Origin: Glaciimonas immobilis
GTDB taxonomy: Bacteria; Pseudomonadota; Gammaproteobacteria; Burkholderiales; Burkholderiaceae_D
DNA length: 64,000 bases
Direction of reading: 5' to 3'
Assembly (NCBI RefSeq): GCF_011947285.1
Contig: NZ_JAAOZT010000001.1
Coordinates: forward strand, 186,001-250,000
Part shown: piece after piece, positions 19,808 through 28,288 of the stretch
Numbering within the stretch: position 1 is the first letter of the stretch
Layout of the letters: every line of letters starts with the position of its first letter
Program-made: the position numbers and the translations under genes
Notes under the pieces: model-generated
Seen by the model: the letters and a program-made list of their open reading frames with translations, nothing else
Told to the model about the DNA's origin: nothing
Databases searched by the model: none

Positions 19808-19822
19808 GTTCTCTGGCAACTC

Positions 19823-20086
19823 TCAACGACCACGTTTGCTTTTATTCCAGTAACCAAACTCTTGCTCGTGCACATCGATATCAAGCTCAAGCACGCGTTG
19901 CTGAAGCTGGTTCTGCACATCCCTGACGGCATTGTTATAAATCGATGGCCCGATCTCGTCGAGGATAAACCCAAGTAGTGCACCTGCCTGAAGATTGCCA
20001 ATGGGCTCCTCCATCTGTTGTTGGAAGTAGCGCTCAATGGATTTGACTGCTTCTTGATGCGTTTCTTTTTCGAGTTCAATAGTCAT
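19823..20086 (-). CDS. DUF2164 domain protein
   Basis: An 87-residue protein opening MTIELEKETHQEAVKSIERYFQ, with GALLGFILDEIGPSIYNNAVRD in the middle, which is the DUF2164 signature. The function is unknown. It is probably cytoplasmic, mostly helical, and ends in a basic tail (YWNKSKRGR). It stands alone. Confidence 0.9.
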   Translation of the reverse strand: MTIELEKETHQEAVKSIERYFQQQMEEPIGNLQAGALLGFILDEIGPSIYNNAVRDVQNQLQQRVLELDIDVHEQEFGYWNKSKRGR

Positions 20087-20319
20087 ACTGTCGGATTCAA
20101 TAATGGTAGCCGCAATTATGCCATTTGAAGCAGAAAGTGTATTGCTGTTCGCCTGCCTTTTTTTGCGCTTACCGCGGCAGGCGAATAGGCGAAATTAAAT
20201 TGATAAAGGCTTGAAAAATTTTTCTAAAAGGGTGGTAAAAAGGCGGGGGGCGTAAATTTATTACGCTCAATACGCCTCACCGTGATTGCAACGAGCATCG
20301 TGATTACAAATTATAAGTT

Positions 20320-20511
20320 TTACTTTTTATGCTCCATACGGCGATGATGTTTCATACGCTTTGGAGTAGCATGATGTTGACGCATTTCCGTTGTACGCTG
20401 CGCTTCCATAGGACGGTCATTACGGGCGTCTGGGTGATCCGAAAGTCCCTGCGCATTAGCCAACGGAGAAAATGCAAAAATGAGTGCAGCAACGCCAAAT
20501 AGCTTTTTCAT
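20320..20511 (-). CDS. Small secreted basic His/Arg-rich peptide
   Basis: The 63-residue product starts MKKLFGVAALIFAFSPLANA, a clear signal peptide with an ANA cleavage site. The mature 43 residues are very rich in His, Arg and Lys (RQHHATPKRMKHHRRMEHKK), suggesting metal or polyanion binding, but no family is recognised. The upstream frame is open, but the ATG at 20511 follows AAGGATTATT and begins the signal peptide. No neighbour informs its role. Confidence 0.6.
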   Translation of the reverse strand: MKKLFGVAALIFAFSPLANAQGLSDHPDARNDRPMEAQRTTEMRQHHATPKRMKHHRRMEHKK

Positions 20512-20718
20512 AATAATCCTTAGAAAAGTTGAGTCCCACATCCGCATTCAAAGCGGCATCATTCACAAACGCGGCTACCGTGATTCGGTTGACGCCCACG
20601 CAAGGTAGTCTGCCACGCCTAGGGAAAAAAAATCAACTATTCCTTTGTTAAACGTTGTTCGCCTGTCATTGATGGCAGGGTTAAAATGCTTGGTAAATGT
20701 AAGGAGGTACAGAGCGGT

Positions 20719-20934
20719 CTAACCCATTCCGCGACCGCCATCTTTTCCCGTCGCCAATTCAAATAAATCGAACGCATCGTTATACAGAAACGACTTCTTT
20801 ACCGGCGCATGGTACGCGGTATCCGCCGTCGTGTAGGCAAGGATATTTTGTTCGCAATCGTGCTTGGTTCGCGCAATGATTGCATCCGCTCTATCACCTT
20901 TTAAATTTTCTGCCACCCAATAAATCAGCTTCAT
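20719..20934 (-). CDS. Small hypothetical protein
   Basis: A 71-residue product starting MKLIYWVAENLKGDRADAII. The ATG at 20934 is chosen because it follows a good ribosome site (TTGGGAGAAATA); the frame opens 48 codons earlier without one. It is polar, with a Gly-rich end (TGKDGGRGMG), and has no signal peptide or membrane segment. I do not recognise the family. Confidence 0.5.
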   Translation of the reverse strand: MKLIYWVAENLKGDRADAIIARTKHDCEQNILAYTTADTAYHAPVKKSFLYNDAFDLFELATGKDGGRGMG

Positions 20935-21175
20935 TATTTCTCCCAATGCCAAGTTCGATTGACCGACCCTCGGTTTATTATCCATTAACGGATAAGGATA
21001 ACCAACACTATTCCGATAGAAGAGAGAAAGACCGACCTGATGAATCTGATGGAATAGCGCTTTCCATATCCGGTTCAAGGAAGTAATGGAGGAGAAACTA
21101 AAGCAGAAATGTTACGGAAAACCACGGTTCACCTTCAGAAGGGTGCTTTCTGGCACCCTTGATTCAAGCCGGCAA

Positions 21176-21802
21176 TTAATGTCGCGTTCTATTCGATCGT
21201 GACTGACTCGGTCCATTTTTTTTGCGCGCCGCTTGAGGTTTTACAGGTCGCCGACGTTCGGAATCCTGATCATCTTGGAGGGCTTCGACGTCAGCAGGCG
21301 CTCGCGTCGGCGTTTGTGCCTCTGAGGTTACGGCAACATCGCTTGCCGTTTTAAGGATTGCGTCGGTAGTCTTTTGCCACGCAGATTTTACGATGCCGAC
21401 GACCTGGTCGGTGCCTTGCGGAATGTTTTTTGTCATCTCAGTCAAATAACCGGCTCCCTGCCGACTGGCTTCTACCATATTTTCTGCTAATGCCTGATTG
21501 CACTCTGCCTTGACCGTGGTATTAATGCGCATTGCCTCATTACCGTAATAGATTGCGCTTTGAATCTCTCGCTGCACATGCGTGGCACTGACTGCAAAAA
21601 ATTCCTGCGGATTTTTAGCGTCTAGAAGTTGCCTTGCCAAGCCCATCGACTCTCCTAATGTCGCCTTCATGACATCCAGATTTAGTCTGGTCAGCTCCTC
21701 AATTCGTTCGCTGATTTTATCTTTGAGTTTCGAGGCAATTGCATGACGGGCTTCTACGTTGGCCTTTATGATGCTGGAAAGATGTTCGGATAAAATAAAC
21801 AT
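21176..21802 (-). CDS. Phasin family protein (PHA granule-associated)
   Basis: Phasins coat polyhydroxyalkanoate granules and regulate their size. The region around residues 10-120 is an amphipathic helical phasin domain with the hallmark LLDAKNPQEFFAVSATHVQRE. The C-terminal 50 residues are a charged Pro/Ala/Arg tail ending RSNRTRH, similar to the basic tails of larger phasins. The start at 21802 (MFILSEHLSSIIKANVEARHAI) follows GAAAGAAAAT and fits the family better than the one 20 codons upstream. No PHA synthase gene is in the window. Confidence 0.88.
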   Translation of the reverse strand: MFILSEHLSSIIKANVEARHAIASKLKDKISERIEELTRLNLDVMKATLGESMGLARQLLDAKNPQEFFAVSATHVQREIQSAIYYGNEAMRINTTVKAECNQALAENMVEASRQGAGYLTEMTKNIPQGTDQVVGIVKSAWQKTTDAILKTASDVAVTSEAQTPTRAPADVEALQDDQDSERRRPVKPQAARKKNGPSQSRSNRTRH

Positions 21803-21905
21803 GATATTTTCTTTCGTTCGAATGGAACAAATGCTTGAATAAGCACGCGAATAAGTATGCAAAAAGCGCGGTTAGCAGTGCCGGTCTCCACCATCTTTTT
21901 TTTTG

Positions 21906-22541
21906 TCATGCAGGGTTGCTGGAATACGCATATCCGCTAACAGCTAGCGAAATAAGTGGATCAGAAAATGCAAGACTTGATGCCGTCGTCTTGTGTGGGG
22001 ACGTGGCCCTGTTAAGTGCGGTACGCGCAGCGCTTTGATGTGCTTTTCTCACAGTGTCGGTTAATAAAAATTCGGCACCCATGTCAAACCAAACGTCATT
22101 TGAGATTACCTGCTGCGCCAGAGGCAATAGCTCTATCTCTTCGGTGGTGAGTCGATCAAGCAGATCGTCACAACGGCGCACGATCAACGCATGCATAAGT
22201 GTCGTTTCGGTTTCGTTCCCATCAATTACTAGCTTTGCCCAAGCTTTGACAGCGTCCAGTAGTTGCCGCCCAATAAGTCGGGACGACGCCATTTGGCCAA
22301 GCCGCGCATCTGCCTGATGCGTTGCATTGCGAAGAGCCGGGAGTATATAGATATCGACTTTGCGCTTTCGGCACGATGCAGCGAGCCGGGCAAATTTTTT
22401 GATAACCAATTTCAACGTTGAATTATCCAGACGTTGGTCTACGACACTTATCTGAAGTAGGTGTTGTGCTGAAGATAAGAGGTTATGCACTCGCTTTTGC
22501 TCTATGGAAAGGCTGAGTAAAGCGTAGGTCCTTGTGAGCAT
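21906..22541 (-). CDS. Hypothetical helical protein, weakly hemerythrin-like
   Basis: A 211-residue protein with a start at 22541 preceded by ACGAGGAGAAACA. It looks all-helical. The segment EEIELLPLAQQVISNDVW (around residues 146-163) resembles the E-x-x-LPLA helix of hemerythrin domains, and DIYILPALRNAT may be its pair. The iron-ligand histidines of hemerythrin are not in the usual places, so metal binding is doubtful. It lies 104 bases upstream of the phasin gene on the same strand and may be co-transcribed with it. No firm assignment. Confidence 0.5.
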   Translation of the reverse strand: MLTRTYALLSLSIEQKRVHNLLSSAQHLLQISVVDQRLDNSTLKLVIKKFARLAASCRKRKVDIYILPALRNATHQADARLGQMASSRLIGRQLLDAVKAWAKLVIDGNETETTLMHALIVRRCDDLLDRLTTEEIELLPLAQQVISNDVWFDMGAEFLLTDTVRKAHQSAARTALNRATSPHKTTASSLAFSDPLISLAVSGYAYSSNPA

Positions 22542-22740
22542 TGTTTCTCCTCGTTGCATGCGACGGTCTACGCGCCGACGTCTGTAAAGGTAGGGAAAAG
22601 CTTATGGGAAAGTATAGAAAATTATAGGTCGGAATATATAAATCGCAAGAACGTTAACGTTTTACTTTTGGATAGGAGAAAACCCCCGGGAGGCAAGGGC
22701 CATTGTTACGAAGGGAGTATAGTAAAACGAAAGGAGTGGT

Positions 22741-23052
22741 TTACTCCCGCCGCGGTGCGTCGCTGACACCGAATTTTTCTCGATGGTCTCCCATCATGGC
22801 GCGCAATTCCGCTATGGAAAGTTTGCTTTCTTCATGCATCCTGATGAGCAATGGCGCGCCGATCGGCAAACGACGATGGCGAATTTTACTAATCATCGGT
22901 GGCCCGACGTTAAGAACGCGGCATAGCTGCGCGTCGTTCTTTAGATGTAGTGTGGCGAGCAATGCATCCAGCAATTGATCTGGATTAAAGCTGCGCTGAT
23001 CGTCGAGGGTGTCGCCGGTAAGTGCGCTCTTGGAAATATTACTACCCATCAT
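22741..23052 (-). CDS. Small helix-turn-helix-like protein
   Basis: A 103-residue protein. Residues 28-85 (LLDALLATLHLKNDAQLCRVLNVGPPMISKIRHRRLPI) read as a Cro/XRE-like helix-turn-helix: an acidic turn, LCRVLNVGPPMISKIR as recognition region, then a helical tail (ELRAMMGDHREKFG). The start is set by CTGGAGAATAGTA before ATG. Its upstream region contains a 16-bp perfect palindrome at 23079-23094, which suggests autoregulation. Resembles small regulators widespread in Oxalobacteraceae, but I cannot name the family. Confidence 0.6.
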   Translation of the reverse strand: MMGSNISKSALTGDTLDDQRSFNPDQLLDALLATLHLKNDAQLCRVLNVGPPMISKIRHRRLPIGAPLLIRMHEESKLSIAELRAMMGDHREKFGVSDAPRRE

Positions 23053-23367
23053 TACTATTCTCCAGACCGAGGATGTAGTGTTATTATAATAACAAAATCC
23101 TTAATTACCAGCCCCGGTAAAAGTTGTTTAGTACTTCAGTGTTCGAAGTGACACGAATATGAAAGGATTCCTGAAGCGCGAGAGGGTAGAGTGGCTTCGC
23201 GGTTGCGATGAAACGTTAATTGCTAAGTTGGTTTTAGCTAACCTCGCGACGATGCTAGCGTACCAGATTGCAGCTTAATAAAACGTCAAATGGCTCGCCC
23301 CCGCACCTACGGACATCTTTATTTTTATCAGCAGGATGCAGTAGCACGCTAGTGGAGTGCAAAAACA
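23053..23367. other. Intergenic region with the palindromic promoter
   Basis: A 315-base region between the HTH gene and the next secreted-protein gene. Beyond the palindrome at 23079-23094 I see no gene or terminator. Confidence 0.45.
23079..23094. promoter_or_regulatory. 16-bp perfect palindrome, candidate operator of the HTH gene
   Basis: TGTTATTATAATAACA is self-complementary throughout. It lies 27 to 42 bases before the HTH-gene start and contains TATAAT in the right orientation for a minus-strand -10 box, so a bound dimer would block the promoter. Operator function is inferred. Confidence 0.55.
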
Positions 23368-23685
23368 TTAATCGTCGTGATCGTCATGACCATTCCCATG
23401 TCCTCGCCCATGACCACGCCCATGACCGCGTCCTTCATCATGACGCTCGTTAAAACGGTCGTCCTGCCATTGACGTGCCCTTAATTGCCGTTCACGCCAA
23501 TCATTTTCTCGCTCCTCTTGGATATAAACCGGACGCGGTTGAAGGTACACCGGTGCGGGCTGCACATAGACTCCCGGCAGACCAATATTGACACCGACAT
23601 CCACGTGCGCTATCGCAGGGGTCGCCGCCATCATTAATGTGGTGCTGGCTAATACTCCGGCTGCAATTCCGATAAATTTTTTCAT
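23368..23685 (-). CDS. Small secreted protein with Gly/His-rich tail
   Basis: A 105-residue product starting MKKFIGIAAGVLASTTLMMA with an AxA cleavage site (PAIAHVDVG), preceded by CAAGGAGAAATAAA. The mature part opens with a short hydrophobic stretch and repeats of PVYxQxRPVYIQ, similar to small periplasmic proteins annotated as hypothetical or RcnB-like. It ends in GRGHGRGHGRGHGNGHDDHDD, a tract that could bind metals. No function is established. The tail-coding DNA is itself repetitive (CATGGGC-type units). Confidence 0.65.
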   Translation of the reverse strand: MKKFIGIAAGVLASTTLMMAATPAIAHVDVGVNIGLPGVYVQPAPVYLQPRPVYIQEERENDWRERQLRARQWQDDRFNERHDEGRGHGRGHGRGHGNGHDDHDD

Positions 23686-23870
23686 TTTATTTCTCCTTGG
23701 ATTTAAGCTTGGGTGAAAGTCTGTAAGTCTGTATGCCTGCAAGCTCATTACACGCTGAATTGGCGTGCGGCACTACCCTGACTTGGTAACTCAGGTAACA
23801 AGATATTTCCGAGCCCAAAAACGATACGCGTCGAATCCGTTGTCCACTGATTAACTTTTGGTCGGTGATT

Positions 23871-23905
23871 AAAAAAAAAGACAGGAGTACCCTGTCTTTT
23901 TTTTT
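23871..23905 (-). terminator. Bidirectional rho-independent terminator
   Basis: The stem GACAGG/CCTGTC with loop AGTAC is flanked by nine A on the left and nine T on the right, so it can act in both directions. It lies just past the stop of the gene at 23921-24259. Confidence 0.9.
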
Positions 23906-23920
23906 ATAAGCCGGCCTGCA

Positions 23921-24259
23921 TTATTTAGGGACTGGCGGCGTTGTTGTTGATGTTGTTGCATCTACTTTTGCATCTGCCTTCGCTGCTTTTGCTTTCATGT
24001 GTGCTTTGGTTTTGGCTTTTGTCGCCTGGTAGTGCGCTTTTGTTTTAGTTTCCATTGCATCATTTTTAGCATCAGTCACTTTTGCGTCAGCTTTTGCATC
24101 CGTTTTGGATTCCGTTGCATTGGCCTTAACTGTAGCTTTGGTTTCTTTGGCGTCCGCTTTAGTAACCGGCGTGGTTGGTGCTACAGGTGCAGTCGGCGCT
24201 TGGGCAAAAACAGAAGTAGCGAACAGACCAGCGATTAAAACAGCAAGTAATTTATTCAT
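23921..24259 (-). CDS. Secreted Ala/Lys/Thr-rich low-complexity protein
   Basis: A 112-residue protein with a signal peptide (MNKLLAVLIAGLFATSVFAQ). The mature region is almost wholly built from Lys, Ala, Thr and Asp in degenerate repeats (KADAKETKATVKANATESKTDAKADAK), resembling histone-H1-like or PHA/cell-envelope associated low-complexity proteins common in Burkholderiales. It is probably extended or helical and basic. The function is unknown. A strong terminator follows. Confidence 0.65.
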   Translation of the reverse strand: MNKLLAVLIAGLFATSVFAQAPTAPVAPTTPVTKADAKETKATVKANATESKTDAKADAKVTDAKNDAMETKTKAHYQATKAKTKAHMKAKAAKADAKVDATTSTTTPPVPK

Positions 24260-24464
24260 TTTTAAGTCCTTGGCAATGTGTTGTTTAGCTCAGGCGATTC
24301 CTGAGGGCATGAGCAATAAACGACTGCCAGAAGGGACCCGTTGACCATCTTTACAATCCGTAACATCTTGCTGAATTGTCGCTGTAAAGTACGTTGAGAA
24401 AAATCACCGCTAAGCTTTTTCCTCCCTCGTCAATTTACTGTCCTCCACCGAATCGCCAAGCGTG

Positions 24465-24483
24465 AAAAAGCCCCTTGCGGGGC
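24465..24483 (-). terminator. Rho-independent terminator after the PEP-CTERM gene
   Basis: On the minus strand GCCCC, loop GCAA and GGGGC are followed by five T. It lies about 50 bases beyond the stop of the gene at 24535-25302. Confidence 0.9.
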
Positions 24484-24534
24484 CTGTATCTTAACTGGTG
24501 AGTTACCGCCAGAGACTGGAGAAATTATGAAGAA

Positions 24535-25302
24535 TTATGAAGACTTGCGACGGAGGACCATGAAGCTAATCAATGCTAGGCCCCCCAATAGCATGGCGTA
24601 GGTTTCTGGTTCAGGAACGGCTGAAACCGACGACATAGTGAAGCTTGTAATTTTCTGTTCAGCCGTCGCGCCACCAGTGGCTCCGGTAAAGCCAGCATAC
24701 ATAGTAGAGCCAAATTTGGTAAATAGATTTATTGTCTTAGTGTCACTTACAGCATAGTTTTTACCATCGACGTTAAAAGTTCCGCTCATATCTAACACAT
24801 GGGTAATGGCATTGTAGTTAATCGTTTCGTTGCCCGTTATAAGGTTTGCACTTCCCAAATTAAATTTCGACGACGCTGCACCGCTGGCATTGCCGGTTGT
24901 ATCAAGGCCGAGGCGGTTATTAGTATACGTTTGAATAATTGAGCCGACACCATTTAATCCATTATAAGCAAGGGTATTGCCACCATTAGTACTGCCTAGT
25001 GCACTGTTTCCAACATTTTGCAACGCAAAGGTAATGCCATCGGCCATAGGATTGGAACCGTTTTGAGCGAGAGAAAAATTGAAAGTAGAACTAAATGAAT
25101 TTTTGGTCGATAGCCCTGAAGTGAGCCAGGCTGCACTATGTTGATTACCAGAACTAGTCAATTCAATCGCGCCTCCCTTTAATTGTGAATTGATCAGATT
25201 CATCGAATTTCCGTCGAAGGTGGTAGCTGGTCCGACTGCGGCTGATACGGGTAATGCAAACAGGATTGAAAGTACAACGCTGACTGGCAGTAAATAACGC
25301 AT
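24535..25302 (-). CDS. PEP-CTERM sorted protein, L-type-lectin-like
   Basis: A 255-residue exported protein. The signal peptide is MRYLLPVSVVLSILFALPVSAA. The body carries L-type lectin/legume-lectin-like features (FSSTFNFSLAQNG, MADGITFALQNVG and GSTMYAGFTGATGG). The C-terminus has the exosortase sorting signal VPEPETYAMLLGGLALISFMVLRRKSS: a PEP motif, a membrane helix and a basic end. Such proteins are handled by exosortase and linked to exopolysaccharide or floc formation. No exosortase gene is in the window. An AT-rich 860-base region lies upstream. Confidence 0.9.
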   Translation of the reverse strand: MRYLLPVSVVLSILFALPVSAAVGPATTFDGNSMNLINSQLKGGAIELTSSGNQHSAAWLTSGLSTKNSFSSTFNFSLAQNGSNPMADGITFALQNVGNSALGSTNGGNTLAYNGLNGVGSIIQTYTNNRLGLDTTGNASGAASSKFNLGSANLITGNETINYNAITHVLDMSGTFNVDGKNYAVSDTKTINLFTKFGSTMYAGFTGATGGATAEQKITSFTMSSVSAVPEPETYAMLLGGLALISFMVLRRKSS

Positions 25303-26163
25303 GAAATTCCTTGAATTAAATATGTTTTGATTATTTGAGTTATTAACTTAAAAATAATGCTTTAAAAGTAATTATTTTAAATAAAATATTCGGTAGATGA
25401 AGCTCCAAGCTTAACGACAGATTTATATTTTAATTTATTGGTTCTTTTATGGTGCATGAAAAAGTTGCGGTAAAACCTACTAATTACTATTAATGCTGAC
25501 ATTTCATAAAAGAAACTTTTCTTACTATCTATGATTGTTTAAGCGGCGCAAGCGGTTATGACGCTTGTTATATCTCTTCTGTTTATATAAAAAATCTAAA
25601 ACAAATCGAACCTTCAATGAATTCGGGATCGTAGGGACGCGACAATCCGCTATGATCAGATTTTTCCTAGGTGAGGTTGACTTTTGGGTTTCTTGTTACC
25701 CCAATTTCAGCGCGCGTGATCGGCTTTGGGATGGTAATGTCGTTTCAACGTTTGGATCATTAGAGGGCCTGTGGCCGCTGCTAACGCAATCACAGTGGGC
25801 AACTTTAGCCTGCGCGTAGCAGGATGACGCAAATCGTGAAAGAGGAGATTCGTGATTCCCGCCTGATTGCGGGCATCCCTGAAACAGTTATGCAGCGTGA
25901 TATAAGATATTAAGAAGACTCGGCCACAATCTTTTTTTTTGAAGGTTGGCCAATAAGGCTACTGCATTTTTTGATAATGGTACAACCCGCATTGTTCCAT
26001 TTTTGGTCATCGGTCGTACTTCGCTTCTCACTTGGAAAAGCGTTGGCCAAAATCAAATTCTAGCCAAAATTTTAATGTCATTTTAGTCACTTTAACGTCT
26101 CAGAAAAGACGGGAAGTACCTCGTTAATTTATTTAATAAGCTGCAATAAATGAATTACTTACA
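25303..26163. other. AT-rich intergenic region upstream of the PEP-CTERM gene
   Basis: 861 bases, markedly AT-rich in the first 250. An open frame at 25565-25819 (plus strand) has no ribosome site and no family resemblance, and I reject it. A short inverted repeat (CCCGC...GCGGG) occurs around 25859-25874. The promoter of the PEP-CTERM gene should lie in the left part; a sigma-54 box was looked for but not seen. Confidence 0.45.
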
Positions 26164-26694
26164 TCAGGCAGCCGACCAGTCGCCCGACTTCCCGCCATGC
26201 TTTTCCAGCACGCGCACATCCGTCATGACCATGCCTCGATCTGCCGCTTTACACATATCGTAAATGGTCAGCAGACCCACCTGAACTGCGGTCAGTGCTT
26301 CCATTTCGACGCCTGTTTTGCCCACGGTTTCGGCTTGCACCGTGCAACTTATACTGGACTGCGAAGTATCAATACTAAAATCAACCTTAACCCGCGTAAG
26401 CGCCAGCGGATGGCACAGCGGAATCAGGTCGCTGGTGCGTTTGGTGGCCATGATGGCAGCGATGCGGGCGATGCCCAACACGTCGCCTTTTTTGGTATTG
26501 CCAGCACTAATCAATGCCAACGTTGCAGCTTGCATCCTGATCGTTCCGACGGCAATGGCGATGCGATGCGTGTCCTGCTTGGCGCCCACGTCAACCATGT
26601 GCGCCTGCCCGCTTTGATCAAAGTGGGTGAGCGGGGATGCTACTGGCGGCGATGGCGCGTGCGGGGATGTTGCTGGAGGTATTTTATTAGTCAT
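26164..26694 (-). CDS. moaC: Cyclic pyranopterin monophosphate synthase MoaC
   Basis: Second enzyme of molybdenum-cofactor synthesis: with MoaA it turns GTP-derived 3',8-cyclo-GTP into cyclic pyranopterin monophosphate. Diagnostic segments are [31 protein letters not shown] (the LCHPL motif) and [23 protein letters not shown]. The 176 residues include a short Pro/Ser-rich N-terminal extension of about 25. No other mo genes are adjacent. The plus-strand frames across it are shadows. Confidence 0.96.
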   Translation of the reverse strand: MTNKIPPATSPHAPSPPVASPLTHFDQSGQAHMVDVGAKQDTHRIAIAVGTIRMQAATLALISAGNTKKGDVLGIARIAAIMATKRTSDLIPLCHPLALTRVKVDFSIDTSQSSISCTVQAETVGKTGVEMEALTAVQVGLLTIYDMCKAADRGMVMTDVRVLEKHGGKSGDWSAA

Positions 26695-26840
26695 AGTATG
26701 GTGGAAAGTAAGGTGACGACGCGGCGGCGCAACTGCAATGTGGCAATCTTTTAGATGTTACTGTTTTTTAGAGATGCGCGACGGACTTATTCCCGTTCAC
26801 TGGGATACCGCATCTCCGAAAGCGGCGTGAAGAAATGAAG

Positions 26841-26858
26841 GGCCGCTGACTAGCGGCC
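26841..26858 (-). terminator. Hairpin downstream of pcaF, possible terminator
   Basis: GGCCGCT and AGCGGCC are perfect 7-bp arms around GACT, about 95 bases past the pcaF stop. On the minus strand it is followed by CTTCATTTCTTC, only a weak T-run, so termination is plausible but not assured. Confidence 0.5.
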
Positions 26859-26950
26859 GGGGATTGCTGGCAGCCTGCTTGCCGCCAGACTGCGTTCGCC
26901 TCTATTTCTATATCGGCATGCCTTGCCGTTTGGAGGGCTTATCCGGATAC

Positions 26951-28153
26951 TTAAACGCGTTCCAGCACAATCGCAATCCCTTGCCCAACGCCGATACACA
27001 TGGTGCAGAGTGCATAACGTCCTTTGTTGCGCTCCAATTGATTCACTGCGGTCATGACCAGGCGCGCGCCAGAGGCACCTAAAGGATGGCCGAGGGCGAT
27101 AGCGCCGCCATTGGGATTGACGCGCGGGTCGTCATCCTGTAAGCCGAGCTGGCGCAGCACCGCCAGTCCTTGTGCCGCAAACGCTTCATTGAGTTCAATC
27201 ACATCTAATTGATCCAGACGCAAGTCGGTTAGTTCCAGTACCTTTAATGTTGCCGGAAACGGCCCTATGCCCATCACGCGCGGGGCCACGCCAGCCGTCG
27301 CCATACCGACAATGCGTGCGCGCGGTACCAAACCATATTTGGCTGCGCTGATTTCATCGCCGATCAGCAAAGCACAAGCGCCATCATTCACGCCCGAAGC
27401 ATTGCCCGCCGTCACCGTACCGTCAGCTCTGACGATCGGCTTGAGTTTTGCTAGCGCATCAAGCGAAGTCGCGCGGGGATGCTCGTCCTTGCTAACGACG
27501 ATAGCGTCGCCTTTTTTTGGTGTAATTGTCACCGGTGCGATTTCGCTGTCAAAGAATCCGGCCTGCTGCGCTGCGATGGCTTTCATTTGGCTCGATACCG
27601 CCATCTTGTCCTGATCGGCACGGCTGATGCCGTACTCGGTCGCAACGTTTTCAGCGGTCTCAGGCATCGAATCGACGCCGTATTGCGCCTTCATCAACGC
27701 ATTGATAAAGCGCCAGCCTATGGTGGTATCTTCGATCTTTGCAGCGCGTGAAAATGCGCTGTCAGCCTTGCCCATGACAAACGGTGCGCGGCTCATGCTT
27801 TCTACCCCGCCAGCGATCATCAGGCCAGCTTCGCCGCTTTTAATCGCACGCGCGGCAGTGCCGATGGCATCCATGCCAGAACCACACAGACGGTTGACGG
27901 TGCCGCCAGGGACGCTGATAGGCAAGCCAGCGAGCAATGCCGACATGCGGGCGACGTTGCGGTTATCCTCGCCCGCCTGATTGGCGCAACCATAGATCAC
28001 ATCCGCGACAGATTCCCAGTCAATCTGGGGATTGCGCGCCATCAGTGCGCGGATCGGAATAGCGCCAAGATCGTCAGCCCGAACGGTGGACAAAGTGCCG
28101 CCATAACGGCCGAATGGTGTGCGCTGGGCGTCATAAATGAAAGCGTGGGACAT
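26951..28153 (-). CDS. pcaF: 3-oxoadipyl-CoA thiolase PcaF
   Basis: Last step of the beta-ketoadipate pathway: 3-oxoadipyl-CoA plus CoA to succinyl-CoA and acetyl-CoA. Thiolase motifs are the nucleophile in [11 protein letters not shown] (about residue 90), [17 protein letters not shown] and the C-terminal [12 protein letters not shown]. The start [19 protein letters not shown] is the PcaF type rather than the fatty-acid FadA type; the ATG at 28153 is preferred because GGAG lies seven bases upstream. The 400-residue length is standard. It follows pcaJ in the same direction. Confidence 0.95.
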   Translation of the reverse strand: MSHAFIYDAQRTPFGRYGGTLSTVRADDLGAIPIRALMARNPQIDWESVADVIYGCANQAGEDNRNVARMSALLAGLPISVPGGTVNRLCGSGMDAIGTAARAIKSGEAGLMIAGGVESMSRAPFVMGKADSAFSRAAKIEDTTIGWRFINALMKAQYGVDSMPETAENVATEYGISRADQDKMAVSSQMKAIAAQQAGFFDSEIAPVTITPKKGDAIVVSKDEHPRATSLDALAKLKPIVRADGTVTAGNASGVNDGACALLIGDEISAAKYGLVPRARIVGMATAGVAPRVMGIGPFPATLKVLELTDLRLDQLDVIELNEAFAAQGLAVLRQLGLQDDDPRVNPNGGAIALGHPLGASGARLVMTAVNQLERNKGRYALCTMCIGVGQGIAIVLERV

Positions 28154-28288
28154 GTACATCTCCGGTTTTAATTTTAGGTGAGTATCTGCGCTGGTATCGA
28201 CAGGCAGAACAATAATCTGGCATGAGTCTTTGAACTACGCTGACTGCCCTGAAGCTTGATTGCGCCGCTTCAAAGGTACCAGTCATTT

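Noticed and set aside
22603-22740. Region of TAGGAGAAAACCCCCGGGAGG upstream of the hemerythrin-like gene as an RNA element.
   Set aside because: CCCCCGGG is self-complementary but too short, and no reading frame follows on the plus strand.
25565-25819. 84-residue plus-strand frame in the AT-rich gap.
   Set aside because: No start signal, no family resemblance; probably chance.
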